Of a stretch of DNA of 64,000 nt, positions 36,482 to 44,581 are shown one piece after another; position 1 is the first letter of the stretch; each line of letters starts with the position of its first letter. The notes under the pieces are model-generated. The model saw only the letters and a program-made list of their open reading frames with translations. It had not been told where the DNA came from and did not search any database. This stretch comes from Streptomyces fuscichromogenes (GTDB lineage Bacteria; Actinomycetota; Actinomycetes; Streptomycetales; Streptomycetaceae), in the NCBI RefSeq assembly GCF_014645815.1, contig NZ_BMML01000005.1, positions 434,001 to 498,000 of the forward strand. The letters are read 5' to 3'. Position numbers and translations under genes: made by a program.

Positions 36482-38881
36482 TCACGTGGACAGCGGCTGT
36501 TCCGCCCAGATCGTCTTGCCTGTCGGGGTCTGGCGGCTGCCCCAGCGTTCCGAGATCTGGGCGACCAGGAGCAGGCCCCGGCCGCCCTCGTCGTACACGC
36601 GGGCCCGGCGCAGGTGGGGCGCGGTGCTGCTGCCGTCGGAGACCTCGCAGATGAGGGAGGCGTCGCGGATCAGGCGGAGGGCTATCGGGCCGGTGCCGTA
36701 GCGGACCGCGTTCGTGACCAGTTCGCTGACGATGAGTTCGGTGGCGAACACGGTGTCCGTCAGCCCCCAGGCCTCCAACTGCTCGCAGGCCATCTTGCGG
36801 GCCCCGGAGACGGCGGCCGGGTGCCGGGGCAGCTGCCAGGTGCGGACCTGTGCGGTGTCCAGGGCGGAGGTGCGGGCGAGCAGGAGGACGATGTCGTCGG
36901 CCGGACGGTCCGTCAGGACCGTACGCAGGACGTGGTCGCAGATCTGCTCCAGGGGCGCGGCCGGGTCGGCGAGGGCCCGGCGGAGCAGGCCGAGGCCCAC
37001 CTCGATGTCGTGGTCGGCGGTCTCCACCAGGCCGTCGGTGTAGAGGGCGAGGAGGCTGCCCTCGGCCAGTTCCACCTCGGCGGATTCGAAGGGCAGGCCG
37101 CCGAGGCCGAGCGGCGGGCCGGCCGGGAGGTCGAGGAAGCGGACGTCGCCGTCGGGGGTGACCAGGGCCGGCGGCGGATGGCCGGCGCGGGCCATGGTGC
37201 AGCGGCGGGTCACCGGGTCGTACACGGCGTACAGACAGGTCGCGCCGACCTCGCCGGAGGAGGCCGCCTCCGCACGGCCGGGCACCTCCGGGCCCTCCTC
37301 GCGGTCGAGCCGGATGACCAGGTCGTCCAGCTGGGTGAGGAGTTCGTCGGGAGCGAGGTCGACGTCCGCCAGCGTCCGTACCGCCGTCCGCAGGCGGCCC
37401 ATCGTGGCCGACGCGTGGATGCCGTGGCCGACGACGTCGCCGACGACCAGGGCGACCCGGGCGCCGGAGAGCGGGATCACGTCGAACCAGTCACCGCCGA
37501 CGTCCGCGCCGGACCCGGTGGGCAGGTAGCGGTAGGCCACCTCGGTCGCCGCCAGGCCCGGTGGCCGGCCGGGGAGCAGGCTGCGCTGCAGGGCGAGGGC
37601 GGTGCGGCGCTCACGGGTGTAGCGGCGGGCGTTGTCCACGCTCACCGCGGCCCTGGCGACGATCTCCTCGGCGAGCCGCTGGTCGTCCTCGGTGAAGGAC
37701 TCGGGCGTGCGGTGCCGCAGGAAGTGGACCAGGCCGAGGGTGACGCCGCGGGCCCGCAGCGGAACCATCAGCACCGAGTGGATCAGGTGCCGGGCGACGG
37801 CGTCGGCGCGGGCCTGGGAGGTCCTGAGCCACTCCTGCATGCCGGGGTCGCCGGGCCGGTGGCGGGTGCCGTGGCCGGCGAGCAGGGTCCGCATCGGGGG
37901 CGTGCCGACCGGGTAGCGGAACGCCTCGCCCGAGTCGACCACCGACTCGGGGCAGCCGGCCAGCACCGACCGCTGCGCCGTACGGCGGACGGTGACCGGT
38001 TCGCCCGGTGTCAGCGGCTCCGGCTCGTCGCCGAGGGCGACGGACTCCAGCAGGTCGACGGTGACGAAGTCCGCGAAGCCGGTCACGGCGACCTCGGCCA
38101 GTTCCTCGGCGGTGCGGGTCACGTCGAGGGTGGTGCCGATGCGCATGCTCGCGTCGTTGAGGACGGCGAGGTGGCGGCGGGCCCAGTACTGCTCCGTGGT
38201 GTCGAAGACGACCGCGGACAGGCCCTGGACCCCGCCGTGCTCGTCCTTCAGCGGGGAGAAGTACATCGACCAGGAGTGCTCCCGGGTCTCGCCGGGCGCC
38301 TGGGCGTGCTGTTCGTGGAAGACGGTCCGCCCGGTGCGCAGGACCTGCCGCTGCAGGCGGTCGTACTCGTCGAAGGGCCAGCTGGACTCGATCTCCACCA
38401 GGGTCTTGCCGCGCATCTCCGCGACGGGCAGGCCCATGATCCGGGTCATGCTCTCGTTGGCGGCGACGAACCGGGCCTCCCGGTCGTAGATCGCGACCGG
38501 CATCGGCAGCTGGGCGAGGGTGAGGTCCCACAGGGTGCCCGCCCCGGGCTGTTCGCTTCCGGACAGGGGGGTCCGGACGGCACCGGTCACCAGCCACAGC
38601 GGCCGGCCGGTGCCGGCGTCCAGCGGGTTTCCCTGGAGGTGGACGACGACCCGGTCGCCGTTGCGGTGCCGCAGCGCGACCTCGGTGGACCACCGCCGGC
38701 CGTCGGCGAGGTGCCGGCGCGCGGACACGGGCAGGTCGGCGGCGAGCAGCAGCCGGGTGGAGCGGCCGATGATCTCGGCGGGCTCGTACCCGAGCAGCCG
38801 CCGGGCACCCGCGCTCCACACCAGGACCGCCCCGTCGGCGTCGACGACGACCGCCAGGTCCTCCGGTACGCGTCCCTCCAT
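36482..38881 (-). CDS. PAS-PAS-GAF-PP2C phosphatase fused to HATPase domain
   Basis: 799 residues from ATG 38881 with GGAGG five bases upstream; in-frame sequence further up is a DNA repeat. Order: PAS1 (VVVDADGAVLVWSAGARRLL), PAS2 (MPVAIYDREARFVAANESM), GAF (VTGFADFVTVDLLESVALG), a PPM/SpoIIE phosphatase (GADVGGDWFDVIPL, VGDVVGHG, DDIVLLLART) and a C-terminal GHKL kinase domain (ELIVSELVTNAVRYG, GRGLLLVAQ). Fusing a serine phosphatase to an anti-sigma-type kinase implies control of an anti-anti-sigma factor by both phosphorylation and dephosphorylation, gated by the sensors. Target unknown. Confidence 0.88.
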   Translation of the reverse strand: MEGRVPEDLAVVVDADGAVLVWSAGARRLLGYEPAEIIGRSTRLLLAADLPVSARRHLADGRRWSTEVALRHRNGDRVVVHLQGNPLDAGTGRPLWLVTGAVRTPLSGSEQPGAGTLWDLTLAQLPMPVAIYDREARFVAANESMTRIMGLPVAEMRGKTLVEIESSWPFDEYDRLQRQVLRTGRTVFHEQHAQAPGETREHSWSMYFSPLKDEHGGVQGLSAVVFDTTEQYWARRHLAVLNDASMRIGTTLDVTRTAEELAEVAVTGFADFVTVDLLESVALGDEPEPLTPGEPVTVRRTAQRSVLAGCPESVVDSGEAFRYPVGTPPMRTLLAGHGTRHRPGDPGMQEWLRTSQARADAVARHLIHSVLMVPLRARGVTLGLVHFLRHRTPESFTEDDQRLAEEIVARAAVSVDNARRYTRERRTALALQRSLLPGRPPGLAATEVAYRYLPTGSGADVGGDWFDVIPLSGARVALVVGDVVGHGIHASATMGRLRTAVRTLADVDLAPDELLTQLDDLVIRLDREEGPEVPGRAEAASSGEVGATCLYAVYDPVTRRCTMARAGHPPPALVTPDGDVRFLDLPAGPPLGLGGLPFESAEVELAEGSLLALYTDGLVETADHDIEVGLGLLRRALADPAAPLEQICDHVLRTVLTDRPADDIVLLLARTSALDTAQVRTWQLPRHPAAVSGARKMACEQLEAWGLTDTVFATELIVSELVTNAVRYGTGPIALRLIRDASLICEVSDGSSTAPHLRRARVYDEGGRGLLLVAQISERWGSRQTPTGKTIWAEQPLST

Positions 38882-38950
38882 GGTGCCTCCGGACGTGCGG
38901 GTTCCTTGCCCCGTTACCAGGATCCCGCCAGGCCGTGCTCCGCTCAACCG

Positions 38951-39034
38951 CCGCCTGCCGCCTGCCGCCTGCCGCCTGCCGCCTGCCGCCTGCCGCCTGC
39001 CGCCTGCCGCCCGCCGCCCGCCGCCCGCCGCCCG
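38951..39034. repeat. 7-bp minisatellite, twelve units
   Basis: Eight CCGCCTG units (38951-39006) are followed by four CCGCCCG units (39007-39034), just upstream of the phosphatase gene. All twelve are in strict 7-bp register. Confidence 0.9.
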
Positions 39035-39074
39035 CCGCCGCACCGGCGCCCGCCCGGCACATCGCGACACCGCT

Positions 39075-39198
39075 GGGGCCTGTCGTTCGGATCATCCCGG
39101 TGTCGCGTGTCGCGTGTCGCGTGTCGCGGGGCCCGGCCCGCTCGGGTCCGCCGAAAATGCCGCACCTGGTGGCCGGGCCGATCCGAACGACAGGCCCC
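39075..39198. repeat. Dispersed-type inverted repeat element downstream of permease
   Basis: GGGGCCTGTCGTTCGGATC (39075-39093) is perfectly inverted at 39180-39198, with an 86-base interior holding four GTGTCGC units (39100-39127). The right arm ends two bases before the permease stop codon at 39201-39203, so it may act as a terminator. Its shape resembles short palindromic elements common between Streptomyces genes. Confidence 0.75.
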
Positions 39199-39200
39199 GG

Positions 39201-40409
39201 CTAGGCCCGTACCCGTCCCGCCGCCGCTCGTCGGGTCAGGGCGTCGAAGACCACCGCGATCAGCAGCACCCCGCCAGTGATCATGAACTGGACCGCCGGC
39301 TGGACCCCCAGCAGGGCCATGCCCGAGGCGATCGACTGGATGATGAGCACCCCGAGCAGCGCGGACCAGGTCGAGCCGCGGCCGCCGAAGAGGCTGGTGC
39401 CGCCGATGACGGCGGCGGCGATCGCGTTGATCAGCAGCATGCCGGAGCCCGGCACCGTGGTCGCCGCCGTCAGCCGGGAGGCCACGAACAGGCCGCCGAC
39501 CGCGGCCAGCGCGCCCGAGACGAGGAAGACGGCGATCCGTACCCGGGCCACCTCGACGCCCGCGCGCAGGGCCGCCTCCGTGCCGCCGCCCAGGGCGAGG
39601 ACCTCCCGGCCGCAGGTCGTGCGGCGCAGCAGCAGGTCGGAGGCGACGAGGACCGCGAGGAAGATCAGGAGGGCCAGGGGCAGGCCCTCGAAACGGTCCA
39701 GGACGTACGCGGCGGCGAAGGCGGTGACGGCGAGCGGAGCGGTGCGCACCCAGATCTCGGCGGCCGGCCGGCGCGGCAGACCGGCGGTGGCGCGGCGGCC
39801 CCGGTCGTGGAAGGAGACGGCGAGGTGGGCGGCCGTACCGAGCGCCGCCAGGCCGTAGGTGGCGACGGCGGCCGCGAAGTGGCGGGCGGTGAGCATGGCG
39901 ACCAGTCCGTCCCCGCTGAAGTTGATGGATCCCTCCGGGCCCAGCAGGTAGAGCATCAGGCCGTTCCAGGTCAGCAGCCCCGCGAGGGTCACCACGAAGG
40001 CGGGCAGCCCGGTCTTGGTGAACACGAATCCGTGGAAGGCCCCGGCGCCCGCGCCCGCCGCGACCGCGACGAGCACGGCGAGCCACTCCGGCATCCCGTG
40101 GTTCACGTTCAGCGCCGCGAACAGCGCGCCCGACAGACCGGCCAGCGAGCCCACCGACAGGTCGATCTCGCCGATCAGCAGGACGAAGACGACACCGACG
40201 GCGACCATCCCGGTCCCGACGATGTCCACGCTGAGCACGGACAGGTTGCGCGGCGAGAGGAAGTTCGCGTTGAGGCTCTGGAAGACCGCCCAGATCACGG
40301 CGAGGGCGAGCAGTACCGGGGCGGGGCCGAGGCCCCCTTCGTGCAGCCGGCGGCGCGCGGCCTCCGCGAACCGCCGGAAGCGGCCGGTGGCAGGCGCCGT
40401 CACGACCAT
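39201..40409 (-). CDS. xylH: Sugar ABC transporter permease, xylose type
   Basis: 402 residues, about ten TM segments of the BPD_transp_2 family. Signatures: IGEIDLSVGSLAGLSGALFA, TLAGLLTWNGLMLYLLG, RTTCGREVLALGGGTEAALRAG and AIAAAVIGGTSLFGGRGSTW, as in XylH/RbsC permeases. Imports a pentose-like sugar with the upstream ATPase and binding protein. Its ATG overlaps the ATPase gene by ten bases; a GTG six bases inside (40403) has a better-spaced GGGGAGAG. The gene symbol is by homology of the whole operon. Confidence 0.85.
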   Translation of the reverse strand: MVVTAPATGRFRRFAEAARRRLHEGGLGPAPVLLALAVIWAVFQSLNANFLSPRNLSVLSVDIVGTGMVAVGVVFVLLIGEIDLSVGSLAGLSGALFAALNVNHGMPEWLAVLVAVAAGAGAGAFHGFVFTKTGLPAFVVTLAGLLTWNGLMLYLLGPEGSINFSGDGLVAMLTARHFAAAVATYGLAALGTAAHLAVSFHDRGRRATAGLPRRPAAEIWVRTAPLAVTAFAAAYVLDRFEGLPLALLIFLAVLVASDLLLRRTTCGREVLALGGGTEAALRAGVEVARVRIAVFLVSGALAAVGGLFVASRLTAATTVPGSGMLLINAIAAAVIGGTSLFGGRGSTWSALLGVLIIQSIASGMALLGVQPAVQFMITGGVLLIAVVFDALTRRAAAGRVRA

Positions 40410-41179
40410 CTCTCCCCGGGGTCGGTGGAGGGCCGGTGCCGGCCGGAGTGGTCCACCGCACCCGTGACGGAGGCGATGATCTGCTCCTGCGAGGTGGTGC
40501 CCACGTCGAACAGGCCGTTGTTGCGGCCCAGGCGCAGTACGGCGACCCGGTCGGCTACGGCCTTGATGTCTCCCATGTTGTGGCTGATGAGGAGGATTCC
40601 GGTGCCTCGGTCGCGGAGTTCCTCGATGAGGTCGAGGAACTGGTTGGTCTGTTCGATGCCCAGCGAGGCGGTGGGTTCGTCGAGGAGGAGCAGCCGCGGC
40701 CCGCTGAGGAACGACCGGGTGATCGCGACCACCTGCCGCTGGCCTCCGGAGAGCGTGGCGAGCGGCGCCCGCACGTCCGGGATGTCGATGGGCAGGGTCC
40801 GCAGCAGCTCACGGGCGCGGCGCTCCATCTCGACCTCGTCGAGGACACCGTGGCGGTGGATCTCCCGGCCGAGGAAGAGGTTGCCGACGACGTCGAGGTT
40901 CCCGCACATCGCGAGGTCCTGGTAGACGGTGGCGATGCCGAGGGCCCGGGCGTCGTGGGGGCGTCTGATCTGGACCGGTCGGCCCTCCCACGCGATGACG
41001 CCCCGGTCCGCGGGACCGACCCCGGAGATCACCTTGACCAGCGTGGACTTGCCGGCCGCGTTGCCGCCGACCAGGGCGACCACCTCCCCGGCCCGGATCT
41101 CCAGGTCGACGTCCACCAGCGCCTGGACGGCGGCGAAGCGCTTGGAGACACCGCGCAGTGCCAGCAGGGGCTGGACCAC
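40400..41179 (-). CDS. xylG: Sugar ABC transporter ATP-binding protein
   Basis: 259 residues, a single ABC domain rather than the double domain of E. coli XylG: Walker A LVGGNAAGKSTLVKVISG, Q-loop VYQDLAM, signature TLSGGQRQVVAITR, Walker B LLLLDEPTASLG, switch SHNMGD. Single-domain versions are usual for this actinobacterial type of sugar importer. Start GTG 41179 follows AAGGAGG. It lies between the binding-protein gene and the permease gene in one operon. Confidence 0.9.
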   Translation of the reverse strand: MVQPLLALRGVSKRFAAVQALVDVDLEIRAGEVVALVGGNAAGKSTLVKVISGVGPADRGVIAWEGRPVQIRRPHDARALGIATVYQDLAMCGNLDVVGNLFLGREIHRHGVLDEVEMERRARELLRTLPIDIPDVRAPLATLSGGQRQVVAITRSFLSGPRLLLLDEPTASLGIEQTNQFLDLIEELRDRGTGILLISHNMGDIKAVADRVAVLRLGRNNGLFDVGTTSQEQIIASVTGAVDHSGRHRPSTDPGERWS

Positions 41180-41248
41180 GGGGCCACCACCTCCTTCCCG
41201 GCGTGGGCAGGCTCATAAGGCTGACGGGACTCACAGGACTCATGAGAT

Positions 41249-42352
41249 TCATGAGGTGAGTCCGGCCTTGGCGCAGGCGGACCGCAGCTTGGGGGTGCAT
41301 ATCTGGGCAATGGTGTAGATACCGTCCTTCACCACAGTGTCCTTGATCGTGCCGGCCGTCACCGGGTACGACGGCAGCAGCACCGAGGGGATGTTCCTGG
41401 TGGTCGCGCTGTCGACGGTGGTGGTGGCGACGGATCCGACCGGCTCGCCCCGCCCCAGCGCGACGGCCATCCGGACGGCGGCGTCGGCCTCGGCCCGGTA
41501 GGACTTGTAGACGGTCATGTACTGCCGGCCCGCGACGATCCGCTGCACCGCCACCAGGTCGGCGTCCTGGCCGGTCACCGGGGGCAGCGGCCGGACCGCG
41601 CCGGCGTCGAGGGCGGCGATCGCGGCCCCGGCGAGGCTGTCGTTGGCGGCCAGGACGCCGTCGACACGGTCCGCGCCCAGGGCGGCGATCGCGCCGGCCA
41701 TCTCGGTGTAGGCGTTGTCCGGACGCCAGCCGGGGGTGTCGTACGACTTGCCGATCCGCACCCTGTCCCGCAGGACGGAGAGTGCGCCCCGCTCGAACCA
41801 GCCGGCGTTGGGGTCGGCCGCGGGACCGTTCAGCATGACGATCCGGCCGCCGTCCGCCTTCGCCCCCATGCCCTTCAGCAGCCCCTCGCCCTGGAGCCTG
41901 CCGATCGCCGCGCCGTCGAAGGTAACGTAACCGGAGATCGGACCCTGCGCGAGCCGGTCGTAGGCGACCACCGGGATGCCGGCCCGGTGCGCGGCCTCCA
42001 CCGACGAGCGCAGCGACCTGGGGTCGATGGCGGAGAGGATCAGTACGTCCACGCCCCGGGTGATCATGGCGTCGAGCTGCTGCTGCTGGACCTCCGGCTC
42101 GGGGGTGGCCACCACGGCCGGTGCCGGGCAGTGCGGGCACAGCTGCTTCAGCCTCCGCTCGATGAGCGGCCGGTCGAACTGCCCGAACCGCGAGGCGCCG
42201 CCGCCCGGCAGCAGCACGCCGACGCTGAGCCCCGCGTCCCGCCCGTGCCCGCCCGCGCCCCCGCTTCCGCCGCAGGCCCCGGTCAGTGCGAACCCGGCAC
42301 CGACGGCGACCGCGACGGCCACCCGGGCGAGGGACCTGCGCTTCCCACCCAT
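41249..42352 (-). CDS. xylF: Sugar-binding lipoprotein, xylose type
   Basis: 367 residues. A lipoprotein signal with lipobox LTGAC (Cys about 27) follows MGGKRRSLARVAVAVAVGAG. The periplasmic-binding-protein type 1 fold is clear: VGVLLPGGGASRFGQFDRPL, GVDVLILSAIDPRSL, IPVVAYDRLAQGP, VDGVLAANDSLAGAAIAAL, and VTGQDADLVAVQRIVAGRQ, near XylF. It captures the sugar outside and hands it to the permease. It is the first structural gene of the importer operon, 71 bases downstream of a marR gene on the same strand. Xylose specificity is inferred from family. Confidence 0.88.
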   Translation of the reverse strand: MGGKRRSLARVAVAVAVGAGFALTGACGGSGGAGGHGRDAGLSVGVLLPGGGASRFGQFDRPLIERRLKQLCPHCPAPAVVATPEPEVQQQQLDAMITRGVDVLILSAIDPRSLRSSVEAAHRAGIPVVAYDRLAQGPISGYVTFDGAAIGRLQGEGLLKGMGAKADGGRIVMLNGPAADPNAGWFERGALSVLRDRVRIGKSYDTPGWRPDNAYTEMAGAIAALGADRVDGVLAANDSLAGAAIAALDAGAVRPLPPVTGQDADLVAVQRIVAGRQYMTVYKSYRAEADAAVRMAVALGRGEPVGSVATTTVDSATTRNIPSVLLPSYPVTAGTIKDTVVKDGIYTIAQICTPKLRSACAKAGLTS

Positions 42353-42422
42353 GACCGGTTCCCCAGGTGATGTGACCCGACTTACCCTTTATCGGGTGTT
42401 CGGTATCAGGGTAGTGATGCCG

Positions 42423-42920
42423 TCACCCGGTGTCCTCGCGGAGTGCCCGGTCGATCGCGGCCAGTGCACCGGTCAGCCGCGTGTAGTCGTCGGCCGTCAG
42501 CGGCCCGACGAAGAACTCCTCCACGACCCGGGCGTGCACCGCGGCCGCGCCCAGCAGCGCCGTGTGCCCCGCGGCGGTCGGTTCCACCAGGGCCACCCGC
42601 CGGTCCCCGGGGGACGGCACCCGCCGGACCAGCCCGGCCTCCTCCATGCGGTCGACCAGGCGGGTGGTGCCGCTGCTGGTGAGCGTGAGGCCGTCGGCCA
42701 GCAGCCGCTGGGAGATCTCCTCGCCGGACCGGCGGCAGAGCAGGATCAGCACTTCCAGCATGGTGTGGCTGATCCCGCACTCCCGCCGCAACGCGCTGTC
42801 GATGCGCTGCTCCAGGCGGGTGGCGGACGTGATCAGGAGCCCGAAGTCCCGGACGAGCGGGCTGTTGGCGGCGCGGGCGGCGGCTTCGGCCGCGGTGTCC
42901 TGCTGGGGCGTGGAGTTCAT
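42423..42920 (-). CDS. MarR-family regulator
   Basis: 165 residues from ATG 42920 (MNSTPQQDTAAE). The preceding in-frame codons are the translated 15-bp repeat array and are unlikely to be made. The winged helix is at RECGISHTMLEVLILLCRR, EISQRLLADGLTLTSSGTTR and DRRVALVEPTAAGH. It lies upstream of the xylose-type importer on the same strand and is divergent from a PLP decarboxylase gene. The AT-rich end of the repeat array is the likely control region. Confidence 0.87.
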   Translation of the reverse strand: MNSTPQQDTAAEAAARAANSPLVRDFGLLITSATRLEQRIDSALRRECGISHTMLEVLILLCRRSGEEISQRLLADGLTLTSSGTTRLVDRMEEAGLVRRVPSPGDRRVALVEPTAAGHTALLGAAAVHARVVEEFFVGPLTADDYTRLTGALAAIDRALREDTG

Positions 42921-42933
42921 CCCGACCGACCCT

Positions 42934-43053
42934 ACTGCGACCGCACTCACCGCGACCGCACTCACCGCGACCGTACCCACCGCGGCCGCACCTGCTGCCG
43001 AGGCGATAGCTGATTACTCAATTGCTGATCGGGCGATTGCTGACCAGTCAATT
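42934..43053. repeat. Eight-unit 15-bp tandem array before decarboxylase gene
   Basis: Units start at 42934, 42949, 42964, 42979, 42994, 43009, 43024 and 43039. The first four are GC-rich (ACCGCGACCGCACTC type), the fifth is a bridge, and the last three are AT-richer (GCTGATTACTCAATT, GCTGATCGGGCGATT, GCTGACCAGTCAATT). The array fills most of the gap between marR and the decarboxylase gene. Confidence 0.85.
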
Positions 43054-43093
43054 AAATCGTACGGTGGGGGCACCGCGAGCGAGAGGAAGATCC

Positions 43094-44470
43094 GTGGATC
43101 TGCAGCACTGGCTCGGCCGAGCCACCGACGCGATACAGGAGTGGGCCGACACCTTCGGCCCCTACCGGCGCCACCCGTCCCTCGACGTCGCCGACGACCG
43201 CTTCGCGCCGGTCTTCGCGGAGTTCACGGACCGGCTCAAGGACAACTACCCCTTCTTCCACCCGCACTACGCGGGCCAGATGCTCAAGCCCCCGCACCCC
43301 GCCGCGGTGGTCGGCCACCTCACCGCGATGCTGATCAACCCCAACAACCACGCCCTGGACGGCGGCCCCGCCACGGCGGCGATGGAACGCGAGGCGGTCG
43401 CGCAGCTCGCCGCGATGTTCGGGTACGACACCCACCTCGGCCACCTCACCACCAGCGGCACCATCGCCAACCTCGAAGCCCTCTTCGTCGCCCGCGAACT
43501 CCACCCCGGCCGGGGCGTCGCGCACAGCGCCGACGCCCACTACACCCACGGCCGCATGTGCCACGTCCTGGGCCTGACCAGCCATCCCGTCCGCACCGAC
43601 GACCAGGGCCGGATGGACCTCGACGCGCTGGCGGACGTGCTGGGGACCGGGCAGGTGGGCACCGTCGTCGTCACCGCGGGGACCACCGGGCTCGGCGCCG
43701 TCGACCCGGTGCACGAGATCCTCCCGCTCGCCGCGCGGCACGGCGTCCGCGTACACGTCGACGCGGCCTACGGCGGCTTCTTCACGCTCCTCGCCGGCGC
43801 CGCCGGGCCCGAGGGGCTGCCGCCCGAGCCCTGGCGGGCCCTCGGCCGGGCCGACTCGATCGTCGTCGACCCGCACAAGCACGGGCTCCAGCCTTACGGC
43901 TGCGGGGCCGTCCTCTTCCGGGACCCCGACGTCGGCCGCTTCTACCTGCACGACTCGCCGTACACCTACTTCACCTCGGGCGAGCTCCACCTGGGCGAGA
44001 TCAGCCTGGAGTGCTCCCGTGCCGGTGCCGCGGCGGCGGCCCTGTGGCTCACCTTCCGGCTCCTGCCGCCCACGCCCGACGGCCTCGGCGAGGTGCTGGC
44101 TGCCGGGCGCCGGGCCGCCCTGCGTTGGGCGGACCTGATCGAGGCGTCGGACGTCCTGGAGCTCTACCAGCGCCCCCAGCTGGACATCGTCACCTACTTC
44201 CCGGCCACCGACCCGGCCGCCCTCAGCGCGATCGACGCCGCCTCCGCCCGCGTCCTGACCGACGGCATGGCCGCCCCCGACCCGGTCTTCCTCAGCACCC
44301 TCAAGGCCGACCGCGACGCCTTCGGCGCCCGCCACCCGAAGATCACGGCGGACGCGGACGGCGCCCGGATCCTGCGCAGCGTCCTCATGAAGCCGGAGTC
44401 GGAGGACCACGTCGAGTACCTGCACGACCGGGTGGAGCGGCTGGCCAGGGGGACGACACCCGCCACCTGA
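43094..44470 (+). CDS. PLP-dependent group II decarboxylase
   Basis: 458 residues from GTG 43094 (AGAGGAAG upstream). Typical features are the cofactor-stacking region LTTSGTIANLEALFVA, VHVDAAYGGFF (Asp contacting PLP) and IVVDPHKHGLQPYGCGAVL with the Schiff-base Lys. HPHYAGQMLKPPHPAAVVG near the start matches tyrosine/glutamate/2,4-diaminobutyrate decarboxylases. It removes CO2 from an amino acid; which one is not evident. A MarR gene and the 15-bp array lie immediately upstream, so the gene is likely regulated. Confidence 0.9.
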   Translation: MDLQHWLGRATDAIQEWADTFGPYRRHPSLDVADDRFAPVFAEFTDRLKDNYPFFHPHYAGQMLKPPHPAAVVGHLTAMLINPNNHALDGGPATAAMEREAVAQLAAMFGYDTHLGHLTTSGTIANLEALFVARELHPGRGVAHSADAHYTHGRMCHVLGLTSHPVRTDDQGRMDLDALADVLGTGQVGTVVVTAGTTGLGAVDPVHEILPLAARHGVRVHVDAAYGGFFTLLAGAAGPEGLPPEPWRALGRADSIVVDPHKHGLQPYGCGAVLFRDPDVGRFYLHDSPYTYFTSGELHLGEISLECSRAGAAAAALWLTFRLLPPTPDGLGEVLAAGRRAALRWADLIEASDVLELYQRPQLDIVTYFPATDPAALSAIDAASARVLTDGMAAPDPVFLSTLKADRDAFGARHPKITADADGARILRSVLMKPESEDHVEYLHDRVERLARGTTPAT

Positions 44471-44581
44471 CCACCGCCGGACGGAGGCCCGCCGGACGGA
44501 GGCCGGACCAGCCGACCGTCCCGGTGACCGGCGTGACGTCCGTACGGCCTGCCCCCGCCGCAGACGCGGCACCGCCGGGAG

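Noticed and set aside
39000..39034. Possible CRISPR-like short array of 7-bp units
   Set aside because: Units are contiguous and only 7 bp, with no spacers; a minisatellite. No CRISPR array or cas gene was found anywhere in the window.
42934..43060. Translation of the 15-bp array as an N-terminal extension of either flanking gene
   Set aside because: Both genes have better starts after the array (ATG 42920, GTG 43094), and the extension is pure pentapeptide repeat with no ribosome site.
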